From Salinarchaeum sp. (GTDB lineage Archaea; Halobacteriota; Halobacteria; Halobacteriales; QS-1-68-20), in contig SKSS01000010.1 of NCBI GenBank assembly GCA_007122875.1, positions 1-36,030 on the forward strand: a stretch of 36,030 nucleotides of DNA, in the 5' to 3' direction. Below the pieces are notes generated by a model, which was not told the DNA's origin, made no database searches, and saw nothing but the letters and a program-made list of their open reading frames with translations. The first letter of the stretch is position 1. Each line of letters begins with the position of its first letter. Made by a program: the position numbers and the translations under genes. This document shows, piece by piece, positions 14,657-24,574 of the stretch.

Positions 14657-17500
14657 ATGACTGAGGGGCGGTCGGCCGGCGGAGAAGCGGTCTTCTCGCT
14701 GCTCGGCGAGCGGCTGCGATCGGCGCTCTCCGAACGGGGGTTTCGCACGCCAACGCTTCCGCAACAGCGGGCGCTCCCACCGCTCGTAGAGGGGCGGAAC
14801 ACGCTCGTCGTCGCGCCGACCGGCACGGGAAAGACCGAGACCGCGATGTTGCCGGTGTTCGATTCGCTCGTGTCGGATCGCCCGGAGGGAATCGGTGCGC
14901 TCTACGTCACCCCACTTCGGGCGCTGAATCGGGACATGCGCGAGCGGCTGGAGTGGTGGGGCGAGCAACTCGATCTACGGGTCGACGTTCGCCACGGCGA
15001 CACGACAGACTATCGGCGACGACGACAGGCGGTCGATCCGCCGGACGTGCTGATCACGACGCCGGAGACCGTCCAGGCGATGCTCACGGGCGAACGACTC
15101 CGGGAAGGGCTGTCGTCGGTCGACCACGTGATCGTCGACGAGGTCCACGAACTCGCGGGTGACAAGCGCGGGGCGCAGCTCACAGTCGGGCTGGAGCGAC
15201 TGCGACGGCTCGCGGGACCGTTCCAGCGGATCGGTCTCTCGGCAACGGTCGGCGACCCGGGCGAAGTGGGACGGTTTCTGACCGGTGATCGGGGCTGTTC
15301 GATCGTCGAGGTGGACGCCACGAGCCGGCTGTCGCTGTCGGTCGTCTCCCCCGAGACGACGGGTGAGGACGAGCACCTCGCTGCTGAACTGGCGGTCGAA
15401 CCCAAGACCGCGAGTCACGTCCGGACGATCCGTGATCTCGTCGCCGACAGCGAGTCCGCGCTGATCTTCGTGAACACCCGGCAGACCGCTGAAGCGCTCG
15501 GATCGCGGTTTCGGGCGCTCGACGAGTCGATCGGCGTCCATCACGGCTCGCTCTCGAAGGAGGCCCGAATCGAGGTCGAAGACGAGTTCAAAGCCGGTCG
15601 GCTCGACGGTCTGCTGTGTACGTCGTCGATGGAGCTGGGGATCGACGTGGGGCGGGTCGACCACGTAATCCAGTACCGAAGTCCGCGGGAGGTCACCCGG
15701 TTGCTCCAGCGGGTCGGGCGGGCCGGCCACCGATCTGACCGGATCTCGCGGGGGACGGTCGTCGCGGCCGACGCCGACGACGTGCTGGAGTCGATCGTCA
15801 TCGCCCGTCGGGGGCTCGCCGGATCGGTCGAACCGGCCGCGATCCACCATGGTAGCCTCGACGTCGTGGCGAATCAGGTCGCGGGGATCGTCCACGCGAC
15901 CGGCGGGCTGTCGGCCCGTGAGGTGTACGAGACGATCACGGCCGCCTATCCGTTTCGGAACCTCGATGAGGAGACGTTCCGGGAGGTCGTCCGCGAGCTG
16001 TCGCGCAACCGCATCGTCTGGATCGACGAGGAGAGCGATCGCCTGGAGACGAGCGGCGCGACCTGGCAGTACGTGTACGCCACCCTCTCGATGATTCCGG
16101 ACGAGGAGACCTACGAGGTTCGCGACGTGGCCGCCGGCCGAAACGTCGGGACGCTCGACGAGCGATTTGTCGTGAACTTCGCACAGCCGGGCGCGACGTT
16201 CGTCCAGCGCGGACGGATGTGGCGAATCTCCACGATCGAGGACGACGAGAACCGCGTCGAAGTCACGCCGGTCGAGGATCCAGCCGGTGAGGTCCCCTCG
16301 TGGACCGGCGAGGAGATTCCCGTTCCGGAGGCCGTCGCCCGCGAGGTCGGCGAACTCCGACGGATCGCGGCCGAGCAGGTAGCCGACGGCGCACCGATCG
16401 ACGCGGTCGCCCGCGATCTCGCAGCGCGCTATCCGGCCGACGCGGACGTGCTCGAAACGGGGATCGCCACCGTTGGCGAGACCGTCGACGCCGGGCTACC
16501 GGTCCCGACCGACGAGCGGGTCGTCGTGGAGGCGGCCGGGGGAACCGTCGTCGTGAACGCCGCGCTCGGCCACGAAGCCAACGAGACCGTCGGTCGGATC
16601 TGCACCGCGCTGGTGGGGCAGCAAACCGGCTCCTCGATCGGGCTGGACATCGACCCCTACCGAATCGAGCTGTCGGTCCCGCCGGCCGTAAGCGGGACGG
16701 ACGTCGCCGAGGTGCTCCGCGAGACCGACCCCGCGCACGTCCGGCCGATCGTCGAGTTGACCCTCAAGCGATCGAACGCGCTCCGGTTCCGGCTGGCCCA
16801 CGTCGCGGCCACCTTCGGTGCGCTCCGCGGTTGGGAGGGGGCGTCCGCGCGGGATCTCTCGTCGAATCGGCTCCTGGCCGCCCTCGAAGACACCCCGATC
16901 TACGACGAGGCCGTCCGCGAGGTGTTCCACGAGGATCTCGACGCGGACGCGGCGGCCGACGCCATCGCCCGCATTCAGTCGCGAGCCCTCGACCTGACCG
17001 TGATCGGCGAGCGGACGCCCGTCGGTCTCGGCGGACGAACAGGGGGCGGGGAGTTGATCGCGCCGGAGGTGGCTGACGCGAGCGTGATCGAGTCGGTCAA
17101 AGAGCGGCTGCTCGACGACGAGGTTCGGCTGCTGTGCGTCCACTGTACGGAGTGGGAGCGTCGTCGACGGGTCGGCAGTCTGCCCGACGAGATTGTCTGT
17201 CCGAACTGCGAGTCGACCCGGATCGCCGCACTCAACCCGTGGGACGAGGAGACGCCCGCGGCGGTCCGTGCCCGTGAGAAGGACACAGAGCAGGAACGGT
17301 TGACCCGACGAGCGCACCGATCGGCGAACCTCGTCCAGGCGCACGGTCAGAAGGCGATCGTCGCGCTCGCGGCGCGGGGGATCGGACCCGACTCGGCGGC
17401 ACGTGTCCTCGGAAAACTCCGAGAGAGCGAACTGGAATTGTATCGGGACATCCTCGAACGCGAACGGGAGTACGCCCGGACGAAGGCGTTCTGGGACTGA
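14657..17500 (+). CDS. lhr: Lhr-type DEAD/DEAH-box helicase with C-terminal four-cysteine zinc motif
   Basis: 947 aa. The start at 14657 (MTEGRSAGGEAVFSLL) leads directly into the helicase Q-like region; an ATG 99 nt earlier would add a non-conserved leader crossing the divergent promoter. Motif I is APTGTGKT (53-60), motif II DEVH (161-164), motif III SAT (195-197). Motifs IV-VI are present as LIFVNTRQTAE, SSMELGIDVG and RLLQRVGRAGHRSD, the last typical of Lhr. A winged-helix/Lhr-core region follows. Near the C-terminus CX2CX17CX2C (C827, C830, C848, C851) should bind zinc, a feature of some archaeal Lhr proteins (aLhr1-type). Lhr helicases act on branched DNA and DNA:RNA hybrids. Strong call. 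Confidence 0.93.
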   Translation: MTEGRSAGGEAVFSLLGERLRSALSERGFRTPTLPQQRALPPLVEGRNTLVVAPTGTGKTETAMLPVFDSLVSDRPEGIGALYVTPLRALNRDMRERLEWWGEQLDLRVDVRHGDTTDYRRRRQAVDPPDVLITTPETVQAMLTGERLREGLSSVDHVIVDEVHELAGDKRGAQLTVGLERLRRLAGPFQRIGLSATVGDPGEVGRFLTGDRGCSIVEVDATSRLSLSVVSPETTGEDEHLAAELAVEPKTASHVRTIRDLVADSESALIFVNTRQTAEALGSRFRALDESIGVHHGSLSKEARIEVEDEFKAGRLDGLLCTSSMELGIDVGRVDHVIQYRSPREVTRLLQRVGRAGHRSDRISRGTVVAADADDVLESIVIARRGLAGSVEPAAIHHGSLDVVANQVAGIVHATGGLSAREVYETITAAYPFRNLDEETFREVVRELSRNRIVWIDEESDRLETSGATWQYVYATLSMIPDEETYEVRDVAAGRNVGTLDERFVVNFAQPGATFVQRGRMWRISTIEDDENRVEVTPVEDPAGEVPSWTGEEIPVPEAVAREVGELRRIAAEQVADGAPIDAVARDLAARYPADADVLETGIATVGETVDAGLPVPTDERVVVEAAGGTVVVNAALGHEANETVGRICTALVGQQTGSSIGLDIDPYRIELSVPPAVSGTDVAEVLRETDPAHVRPIVELTLKRSNALRFRLAHVAATFGALRGWEGASARDLSSNRLLAALEDTPIYDEAVREVFHEDLDADAAADAIARIQSRALDLTVIGERTPVGLGGRTGGGELIAPEVADASVIESVKERLLDDEVRLLCVHCTEWERRRRVGSLPDEIVCPNCESTRIAALNPWDEETPAAVRAREKDTEQERLTRRAHRSANLVQAHGQKAIVALAARGIGPDSAARVLGKLRESELELYRDILEREREYARTKAFWD

Positions 17501-17573
17501 GAGAACCGGTGGACGGAAAAGAGAAAACCGTGAGACCGGAACTCAAACGGAGATCTGACACATCCGACGATAG

Positions 17574-17591
17574 GTGAAAATCCAGTTTCAC
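17574..17591. terminator. Inverted repeat in the AT-rich gap between convergent lhr and tfb
   Basis: GTGAAA (17574-17579) and TTTCAC (17586-17591) form a perfect 6-bp inverted repeat with a 6-nt loop. It sits in the 211-nt gap between two converging genes, followed by an AT-rich run (GATAAATAAT, 17603-17612). A bidirectional termination region is the simplest reading. The stem is short and no long T-tract follows immediately, so the call is weak. Confidence 0.35.
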
Positions 17592-17711
17592 TCGTGGATT
17601 CTGATAAATAATGTCGGAATAATAGGGTCCGGTGACAATCGTCGCAGTGGAGAGATGACGGGTCGCGGAACGAGCGGCCACACCTCCCCGGTGGCTCTCG
17701 TCTGACCCGCC

Positions 17712-18677
17712 CTAGTCGTGAATCCCCATCGCCTTGATCTGTTCCTGATAGCGATTTCGGATGGTGACCTCGGTCACCTGCGCGACATCGGCGACCTCGC
17801 GCTGGGTCTTCTTCTCGTTGCAGAGCAGGGACGCCGCGTAGATGGCGGCGGCGGCGTAGCCGGTCGGGGACTTCCCGGAGAGCAATCCCTGTTCGGTCGT
17901 TACGTCGATGATCTCGTTGGCCTTCGCCTGTACCTCCTCGGTGAGGTCGAGTTCCGAGCAAAAGCGGGGGACGTACTTCTTCGGGTCGACCGGGTGCATC
18001 TCCAGGGTGAGTTCCTGGGCAATGTACCGGTAGGTCCGGCCAATCTCCTTGCGGTCGACCCGCGACACTGCCGAGACCTCTTCGAGCGAGCGGGGAATCC
18101 CCTCCATCCGGCAGGCGATGTAGAGCGTGCTGGTGGCCACCCCCTCGATAGATCGGCCACGGATGAGATCCTCGGCGAGCGCCCGCCGATACGTCACGCA
18201 CGCGACCTCCCGGACGGAGCGGGGAATGGCCAGCGCCGAGGCCATTCGATCGGTCTCCGAGAGCGCAAACTGGAGGTTTCGCTCGCCGGCGTCCTTCGTT
18301 CGAATCCGCTCTTGCCACTTACGAAGCCGTCGCATCTGGCCGCGCTTTTCCGGCGAGAGCGACCGACCGTATGCGTCCGCGTTCTTCCAGTCGATGGACG
18401 TGGTCATCCCCTTGTCGTGCATCGTCTGGGTCGTCGGTGCGCCGACACGCGACTTGCTCTGACGGTCCTGATGGTTGAACGCCCGCCACTCCGGCCCACG
18501 ATCGATGAGTCGCTCCTCGACGATCAGCCCACAGTCCTCACACGTGAGTTCGCTGCCGTCAGCGCTCGTCACGAGCGTATCCGACTCACACTCCGGACAA
18601 TGTTGTACGCCCTCCCGTTCGTCCGGGCCGGTTGTCGATCGCTCCTCGCGCTCTCGCTGCTGGACAGGGCGTGTCAT
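17712..18677 (-). CDS. tfb: Transcription initiation factor IIB (TFB)
   Basis: 321 aa. The N-terminal zinc ribbon has C27-x2-C30 and C46-x2-C49, followed by the B-reader/linker region ([41 protein letters not shown] is split here by its conserved RVG and TT elements). Two cyclin-like repeats occupy about 115-215 and 220-315, the second with the C-terminal helix-turn-helix that reads the BRE ([24 protein letters not shown]). TFB recruits RNA polymerase to TBP-bound promoters. Haloarchaea usually carry several TFB paralogues, and which one this is cannot be decided from the window. A TATA element GGTTTAACC lies 29-37 nt upstream. Confidence 0.95.
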   Translation of the reverse strand: MTRPVQQREREERSTTGPDEREGVQHCPECESDTLVTSADGSELTCEDCGLIVEERLIDRGPEWRAFNHQDRQSKSRVGAPTTQTMHDKGMTTSIDWKNADAYGRSLSPEKRGQMRRLRKWQERIRTKDAGERNLQFALSETDRMASALAIPRSVREVACVTYRRALAEDLIRGRSIEGVATSTLYIACRMEGIPRSLEEVSAVSRVDRKEIGRTYRYIAQELTLEMHPVDPKKYVPRFCSELDLTEEVQAKANEIIDVTTEQGLLSGKSPTGYAAAAIYAASLLCNEKKTQREVADVAQVTEVTIRNRYQEQIKAMGIHD

Positions 18678-18705
18678 CGGTCGACTCTATGGAATCCGCC
18701 GAGAC

Positions 18706-18714
18706 GGTTAAACC
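18706..18714 (-). promoter_or_regulatory. TATA element of tfb
   Basis: The sequence is GGTTTAACC on the minus strand, a 9-nt near-palindrome whose TTTAA core is about 31 nt before the tfb ATG at 18677. Fits a leaderless promoter. Confidence 0.55.
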
Positions 18715-18796
18715 TGCGTGTCAGTGGCCAGCCGGGTGACAGTTCGCGGCAAGGGAAGTTTTGGGGTAGTTCCCCACCCGCCGAACGACGGGTACG

Positions 18797-18803
18797 TTTA
18801 TAC
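18797..18803 (+). promoter_or_regulatory. TATA box of the putative membrane protease gene
   Basis: TTTATAC begins 35 nt before the ATG at 18832. It decides the start: the longer upstream reading frame would place this promoter inside the coding region. Confidence 0.65.
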
Positions 18804-18831
18804 TTCGGGACTTCGTCGGTCCGGGCGACGA

Positions 18832-19668
18832 ATGGGGCCGTCGAGCAGTGTCCGTGAAGTGGTTCGAAGCGCGGGTTCGCCCGTGATTCTCGTTGTGGTG
18901 GTGGTCCTCGTCATGCTGCTGGCCGGCGGGGTGTTCGGTGTGGCCGGCGACGGACAGCAGCCGCTGAATACACACGCTGACGGGCCGGACTCCGCCGGGG
19001 ATCGGCTCCCCGACGCGTGGGAGCAGGACGGCGAGACCCCCGACGGGGTCGTCCTGCCCGCCAGCGACCCCGATCGAATGAGCCTGCACGTACGGATCGT
19101 CTACGGGGAGAGAATGGAGCCGCTTTCCGACGAGGAGCGAAACGACCTGGAGCGGATCTGGGCCGATCTGCCGGTCGAGAACCCCGACGGGACGACCGGG
19201 ATCGATCTGCACGTCGAGGACGGCGGCGAACTCGATGAGCGCGTTCGGCTGACCGATCCCGAGGATCGCTACGATGTCGCCGAGACGTACTACTCGCCCG
19301 AGCAGATGGGCGATGCCCACTGCGTCTATCACCTCGTCGTCCTCGGCGAGGTCGACGTCAACGGTCACGCGGGCTACGCGAACGCCCCCGGCCGGTTCTC
19401 GGTCGTCGACGGGCGGTACACCGACAACCACGGCGGCACCGTCTCCTACCGCGTCCGGACGATCACACACGAACTCCTCCACAACGTCGTCGGCACCGTC
19501 CCGGAGGAGGCTCGCGGCGACGACGACCTACACACCGAAACCGGCTGGCTGGCCCACGGGATCGACGACTACGCCGACCACGAGCACCTCCCGGAACCGG
19601 TCGCTGACGATCTCTCCCAACACGGATTCGAACCGGCCGCGGGAGCGGATGGGGAGCAGTGCGGGTGA
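18832..19668 (+). CDS. Putative membrane-anchored zinc metalloprotease (HEXXH)
   Basis: 278 aa from the ATG at 18832. A short charged N-terminus is followed by one strong hydrophobic segment at about residues 20-38 (VILVVVVVLVMLLAGGVFGV), probably an uncleaved anchor with the rest outside the cell. The soluble part is acidic. It carries H213-E214-L-L-H217 within ITHELLHNVVG, a zincin zinc-binding motif; H234 or H242 (DLHTETGWLAHG) could supply the third ligand. The spacing does not match HEXXHXXGXXH, so this is not a standard metzincin. I do not recognise the family. It is divergent from tfb and convergent with the cdc48 gene. Protease activity is inferred from the motif and its extracellular context only. 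Confidence 0.7.
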   Translation: MGPSSSVREVVRSAGSPVILVVVVVLVMLLAGGVFGVAGDGQQPLNTHADGPDSAGDRLPDAWEQDGETPDGVVLPASDPDRMSLHVRIVYGERMEPLSDEERNDLERIWADLPVENPDGTTGIDLHVEDGGELDERVRLTDPEDRYDVAETYYSPEQMGDAHCVYHLVVLGEVDVNGHAGYANAPGRFSVVDGRYTDNHGGTVSYRVRTITHELLHNVVGTVPEEARGDDDLHTETGWLAHGIDDYADHEHLPEPVADDLSQHGFEPAAGADGEQCG

Positions 19669-19673
19669 ACCGG

Positions 19674-21926
<2,253 letters not shown>

Positions 21927-21962
21927 TCACGTCACGACTCGATCGAGGCTCTTTCGGCGCGG

Positions 21963-22039
21963 AAACACATCACGATCACGACTCTCTCGACACAGAAAGG
22001 CATCGTGATCGAGACCCTCTCGACGCAGAAACGCATTTA
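21963..22039. repeat. Imperfect 33-nt tandem repeat upstream of the small zinc-finger gene
   Basis: Two 33-nt units (21963-21995 and 21996-22028) and the first 11 nt of a third (22029-22039) are aligned head to tail. Units share an AAA-x-x-CAT start and a conserved CTCTCGACRCAG end, with several substitutions between. The third partial copy merges into the TATA-like CATTTAG of the zinc-finger gene promoter. It lies in the 257-nt divergent gap between cdc48 and this gene. Could be a set of regulator-binding sites or a relic of duplication. Confidence 0.5.
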
Positions 22040-22063
22040 GCCACGTCCGTTGGATCGTCTAGT

Positions 22064-22198
22064 ATGGTCGTCCAGACGGAACGCGATGACATGACCTGGT
22101 TCCGGTGTGAGGCTTGCGGCCTCATGTTCGACGACCGTGAGGAAGCAACGAAACACGAGGACAACTGCGACGCCGAGGGTCCGTCGTACATCCAGTGA
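22064..22198 (+). CDS. 44-aa zinc-finger microprotein
   Basis: 44 aa from the ATG at 22064 (MVVQTERDDMTWFRCEACG). The core is CX2CX12HX3C, a single C2HC zinc finger, and the protein ends DAEGPSYIQ. Highly similar tiny proteins are, to my recollection, widespread in haloarchaea (DUF7128-like), which argues that it is real despite its size. The upstream frame is longer but would read through the 33-nt repeats. A TATA-like CATTTAG lies about 27-32 nt upstream. Haloarchaeal zinc-finger microproteins have been tied to regulation of growth, motility and biofilm in a few cases; no specific role is claimed here. Confidence 0.8.
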   Translation: MVVQTERDDMTWFRCEACGLMFDDREEATKHEDNCDAEGPSYIQ

Positions 22199-22205
22199 CG
22201 GCGGT

Positions 22206-22634
22206 TCACGCTTTGCCGACGATCTCGTAGGACTCCTCGCCGAACTCGTCCTCCGCGAACACGAACACCCGGCCACGGGTGATTTCCGGGTCCGCCTCGA
22301 CGACGTGAGCGTACCCGTCCGCCTCGACGGTCACTCCCGGAAACACTTCCTCGCGCTCTCCCGACGCGAGCATCACGCGACCCACGCCGGTCGATTCGAG
22401 GACGTCGTCGTGGGTCTTTCGATCGTTGACGTACAGCATCACGCCCTGGGTCTCGTCGGGGGCCGTCACCAGCACGTGCACGTCCTTTCCCGGCGGCGTT
22501 CTGACCGTCCGGTCGGCCACCTCTGGAACGCCCCGATAGAGCGTCTCTCGGCCATCGAGGTACTCGACGACGACACCCTCCTCACGGAGACTGACGCCGA
22601 CGGTGTCGGGCGGGACATCGCTTCGGAGGCTCAT
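22206..22634 (-). CDS. Conserved haloarchaeal protein, DUF5796-like
   Basis: 142 aa, beginning MSLRSDVPPDTVGVSLREEG. It is all-beta in appearance with alternating polar and hydrophobic residues, no signal peptide and no membrane segment. Conserved-looking blocks are VVVEYLDGRETLYRGVPE, GKDVHVLVTAPDETQGVMLYVNDRKTHDDVLE, TGVGRVML and RGRVFVFAEDEFGEESYEIV. I recognise this as a haloarchaeal conserved protein (DUF5796-like) without known function. Convergent with the zinc-finger gene (7-nt gap) and divergent from aroK. Confidence 0.75.
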   Translation of the reverse strand: MSLRSDVPPDTVGVSLREEGVVVEYLDGRETLYRGVPEVADRTVRTPPGKDVHVLVTAPDETQGVMLYVNDRKTHDDVLESTGVGRVMLASGEREEVFPGVTVEADGYAHVVEADPEITRGRVFVFAEDEFGEESYEIVGKA

Positions 22635-22756
22635 GACGGCGTCGTTGGGTGCGGGTCGTGAAAAGCGCCGCGTTCGGACGCCACGTCGGGGGCAGTACCG
22701 GCGGTGACGGCGGGGGACCGTCAGCGGTAAGTGCTCGACCCACCCTCTCTCGGTCG

Positions 22757-23626
22757 ATGGAGGGACGTGCAGCGGCCCCCGGTGCGGGAACCGTGCTCAA
22801 CGCGCTGGCGACCGGCGTCGGATCGGCCTTCGCCATCGACGCCGAGGTGACCGCAACCGTCCGCCTCGATCCAGAGTGCGACACCGTCACCGGCGAGGTT
22901 GAGGCGGCTCCGGACGCCGATACGCGCCTGATCGAACGCTGCGTTGCCCGCACGGTCGAGACCTACGCGGACCACGACACGGGATCCGATCGATCACCGG
23001 GTGGCCGCGTTCGAACGGCGTCGGAGCTTCCGATGGCATCCGGGCTGAAGAGTTCGAGCGCCGCCGCCAACGCGACCGTGTTGGCGACCTGTCGCGCGCT
23101 GGGCGTCGACCCCGACCCTGTCGAGGCGACGCTGCTCGGGGTCGAGGCCGCCCGTGAGGTCGGCGTCACCGTTACGGGCGCGTTCGACGACGCAAGCGCG
23201 AGCATGCTCGGCGGCGTGACCGTCACCGACAACCACGAGGACGAACTGCTCGCGACCGACACCGTCGACTGGGACGTACTCGTCTGGACGCCCCCCGAAC
23301 GGGCCTACAGCGCCGACGCCGATGTCGAGCGGTGTCGACGGATCGCCCCCGTTGCCGATCTCGTCGCGGAACTCGCCCTCGACGGCAGATACACGACCGC
23401 GATGACGGTCAACGGACTGGCGTTCTCGGCGGCGCTCGACTTCCCGGCGGGCCCGCTGATCGATGCGCTCCCCCATTCGGAGGGTGTCTCGCTGTCGGGA
23501 ACCGGCCCGAGTGTGACGGCCGTCGGCGATCGGGAGTCGATGGCGGCGCTCCAGGAGACGTGGGAGGAGCGACCGGGGACGACGTGGATGACAGAAACCA
23601 GAGCGGAGGGAGCGAGAATCGAATGA
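22757..23626 (+). CDS. aroK: Archaeal-type shikimate kinase (GHMP family)
   Basis: 289 aa from the ATG at 22757 (MEGRAAAPGAGTVLNALATGVGSAFAID). The GHMP kinase ATP-binding loop is present as ASELPMASGLKSSSAAANA, and the C-terminal GHMP motif as EGVSLSGTGPSVTAVGD. Archaea use this GHMP-fold enzyme in place of bacterial P-loop AroK to phosphorylate shikimate. The next gene, 43 nt downstream, encodes chorismate mutase, and aroA, aroC and tyrA are within 13 kb, which supports shikimate as the substrate over homoserine or mevalonate. The frame continues 108 nt upstream, but no similarity is evident there. Confidence 0.92.
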   Translation: MEGRAAAPGAGTVLNALATGVGSAFAIDAEVTATVRLDPECDTVTGEVEAAPDADTRLIERCVARTVETYADHDTGSDRSPGGRVRTASELPMASGLKSSSAAANATVLATCRALGVDPDPVEATLLGVEAAREVGVTVTGAFDDASASMLGGVTVTDNHEDELLATDTVDWDVLVWTPPERAYSADADVERCRRIAPVADLVAELALDGRYTTAMTVNGLAFSAALDFPAGPLIDALPHSEGVSLSGTGPSVTAVGDRESMAALQETWEERPGTTWMTETRAEGARIE

Positions 23627-23669
23627 ACGATACGAAACGGCCACACCGAACCGACGAGGGAACGAACCG

Positions 23670-23966
23670 ATGACCGAAGAGCATCCCGAACCGGACGAGA
23701 TGAATCTCGACGAACTCCGCGAGGAGATCGAGAACATCGACCGCGAGATCGTCGAACTCATCGCCCGGCGGACGTACGTCGCAGAGACGATCGCGGCCGT
23801 CAAGGATGACCGGGACCTCCCGACCACCGACGAGAAACAGGAAGAACGGGTGATGGAGCGTGCCGGTGACAACGCCGAACGCTTCGACGTGGACGCAAAT
23901 CTGGTGAAGGCGATCTTTCGGCTGTTGATCGAGTTGAACAAAGTGGAGCAGCGCGAGAAGCGATGA
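23670..23966 (+). CDS. aroQ: Chorismate mutase (AroQ class)
   Basis: 98 aa, a stand-alone all-helical AroQ mutase. Typical elements are LDELREEIENIDREIVELIARRTYVAETIAAVK (helix 1, including the active-site Arg/Lys), then DLPTTDEKQEERVMERA and VKAIFRLLIELNKVEQ in the last helix. It converts chorismate to prephenate, the substrate of TyrA encoded at 28573-29313. It lies 43 nt after aroK with a weak purine-rich GAGGGAA about 10 nt before the ATG, so the two are likely co-transcribed. Family length and motifs fit; no fused dehydratase or dehydrogenase domain. Confidence 0.93.
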   Translation: MTEEHPEPDEMNLDELREEIENIDREIVELIARRTYVAETIAAVKDDRDLPTTDEKQEERVMERAGDNAERFDVDANLVKAIFRLLIELNKVEQREKR

Positions 23967-23998
23967 CAGGGTAACGGATTTCGGCTGCTAAGCGTGTG

Positions 23999-24006
23999 TT
24001 TTATCC
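23999..24006 (+). promoter_or_regulatory. TATA box of the interrupted GNAT gene
   Basis: TTTTATCC lies 26-33 nt before the ATG at 24032 and is followed by a small inverted repeat (CTGAT-N5-ATCAG, 24006-24020). A preserved promoter in front of a broken gene supports that the gene was once functional. Confidence 0.55.
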
Positions 24007-24076
24007 TGATCAGCTATCAGCAGTAGCACCAATGACAAAGGCACCCTCTGTTCGGGAAGCAAGAATAGGTAAGCTC

Positions 24077-24096
24077 CCCACGGCTAAAGCCGTGGG
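24077..24096 (-). ncRNA. Right-end hairpin, likely 3' scaffold of a TnpB omega-RNA (relic)
   Basis: CCCACGGC and GCCGTGGG form a perfect 8-bp stem with a TAAA loop, partly overlapping the tnpB stop codon. In IS605-group elements the omega-RNA spans the tnpB 3' end and right end, with the guide just past the element. Here the guide position would read outward into GNAT codons. With tnpB lost, the RNA could only serve a TnpB encoded elsewhere. Confidence 0.5.
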
Positions 24097-24397
24097 CTTT
24101 CACCATGGACTCCCGATCTAACCAAAGCTGGTGCGGGTTCAAATCCGCTCTCGTTCAGCGTCCCGGCGTTTATACGCACGCCTACGGGTGCGTCTCCGTC
24201 CGAGGACTTGCGCAACGGACGGAGGAGGTTGAAGCCGACGTTCTTCGCCGCGTTGTAATCGGCGTGAAGCTCGTAACCGCACTTCTGACAGCAAAAGGAA
24301 TCCTGCGACGGGCGGTTGTCGGGGTGGGTGAAGCCACAGTCTGTGTGCGAGCATTGCTGGCTCGTGTACTGTGGGTTCACCTGAAACACGGTCGCGG
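24084..24397 (-). pseudogene. tnpB: 3' fragment of tnpB (zinc-ribbon and RuvC-III end)
   Basis: About 100 residues of the C-terminus of TnpB are readable. [14 protein letters not shown] leads into the OrfB zinc ribbon with CSHTDC and CCQKCG (four cysteines). This is followed by [11 protein letters not shown], which carries the last RuvC catalytic Asp, and by a typical haloarchaeal tail ([20 protein letters not shown]) ending at a TAG inside the terminal hairpin. The wedge, RuvC-I and RuvC-II regions are missing, so no RNA-guided nuclease can be made. An ATG at 24464 would fuse antisense GNAT sequence to the fragment; this is not a real start. Confidence 0.75.
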
Positions 24398-24574
24398 GGA
24401 GGCACACACCTCCACCTGTCCGTGTTCGCAGCGAACGATATTGCGGTCCGCTTCTACGAATCACGGGGATTCCAGCGGATAGAAACGGTCACTGACGAAA
24501 CGTTTGGTGAACGACGCTACCGCTACAGAAAGACGTTGGAAAACGGCTCCTATACCCACCAGTAATTTTCCGTG

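Larger units (their letters stand above)
24069..24397 (-). mobile_element. Remnant of an IS200/IS605-group (IS1341-type) element, right end plus 3' tnpB
   Basis: The left limit is the right terminal hairpin of the element (stem 24077-24084/24089-24096), next to GNAT codons ending near 24068. The right limit, near 24397, is where GNAT-like sequence resumes. Only the 3' end of tnpB and the terminal structure remain; the left end and most of tnpB are absent. No target-site duplication is expected for this family. The exact junctions are uncertain by roughly ten to twenty bases. Confidence 0.65.
24032..24565 (+). pseudogene. GNAT acetyltransferase gene interrupted by a TnpB-type element and internally deleted
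   Basis: Two pieces of one GNAT gene flank a mobile-element remnant. The 5' piece starts at 24032 with MTKAPSVREARI (VREAR is a common GNAT opening) and runs into the element; read through, it hits a stop at 24119-24121 after 29 codons. The 3' piece, from about 24398 to the stop at 24565, encodes [20 protein letters not shown] followed by [25 protein letters not shown], the acetyl-CoA-binding C-terminal end of a GNAT domain. About 100 central residues expected of a 150-170 aa GNAT are missing. Both pieces are in the same frame by coordinate, though the element between carries stops. The gene is dead as an acetyltransferase. Confidence 0.7.

Noticed and set aside
24128-24150. tRNA T-arm-like GGGTTCAAATCC on the plus strand
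   Set aside because: Stem pairing fails beyond two base pairs, no anticodon or D-arm lies upstream, and the bases encode the SGFEPAP part of the TnpB tail on the other strand.
24371-24565. Independent 64-aa gene starting at a GTG
   Set aside because: The start lies in tnpB-derived sequence; from about 24398 it is the C-terminal end of a broken GNAT gene, not a separate protein.
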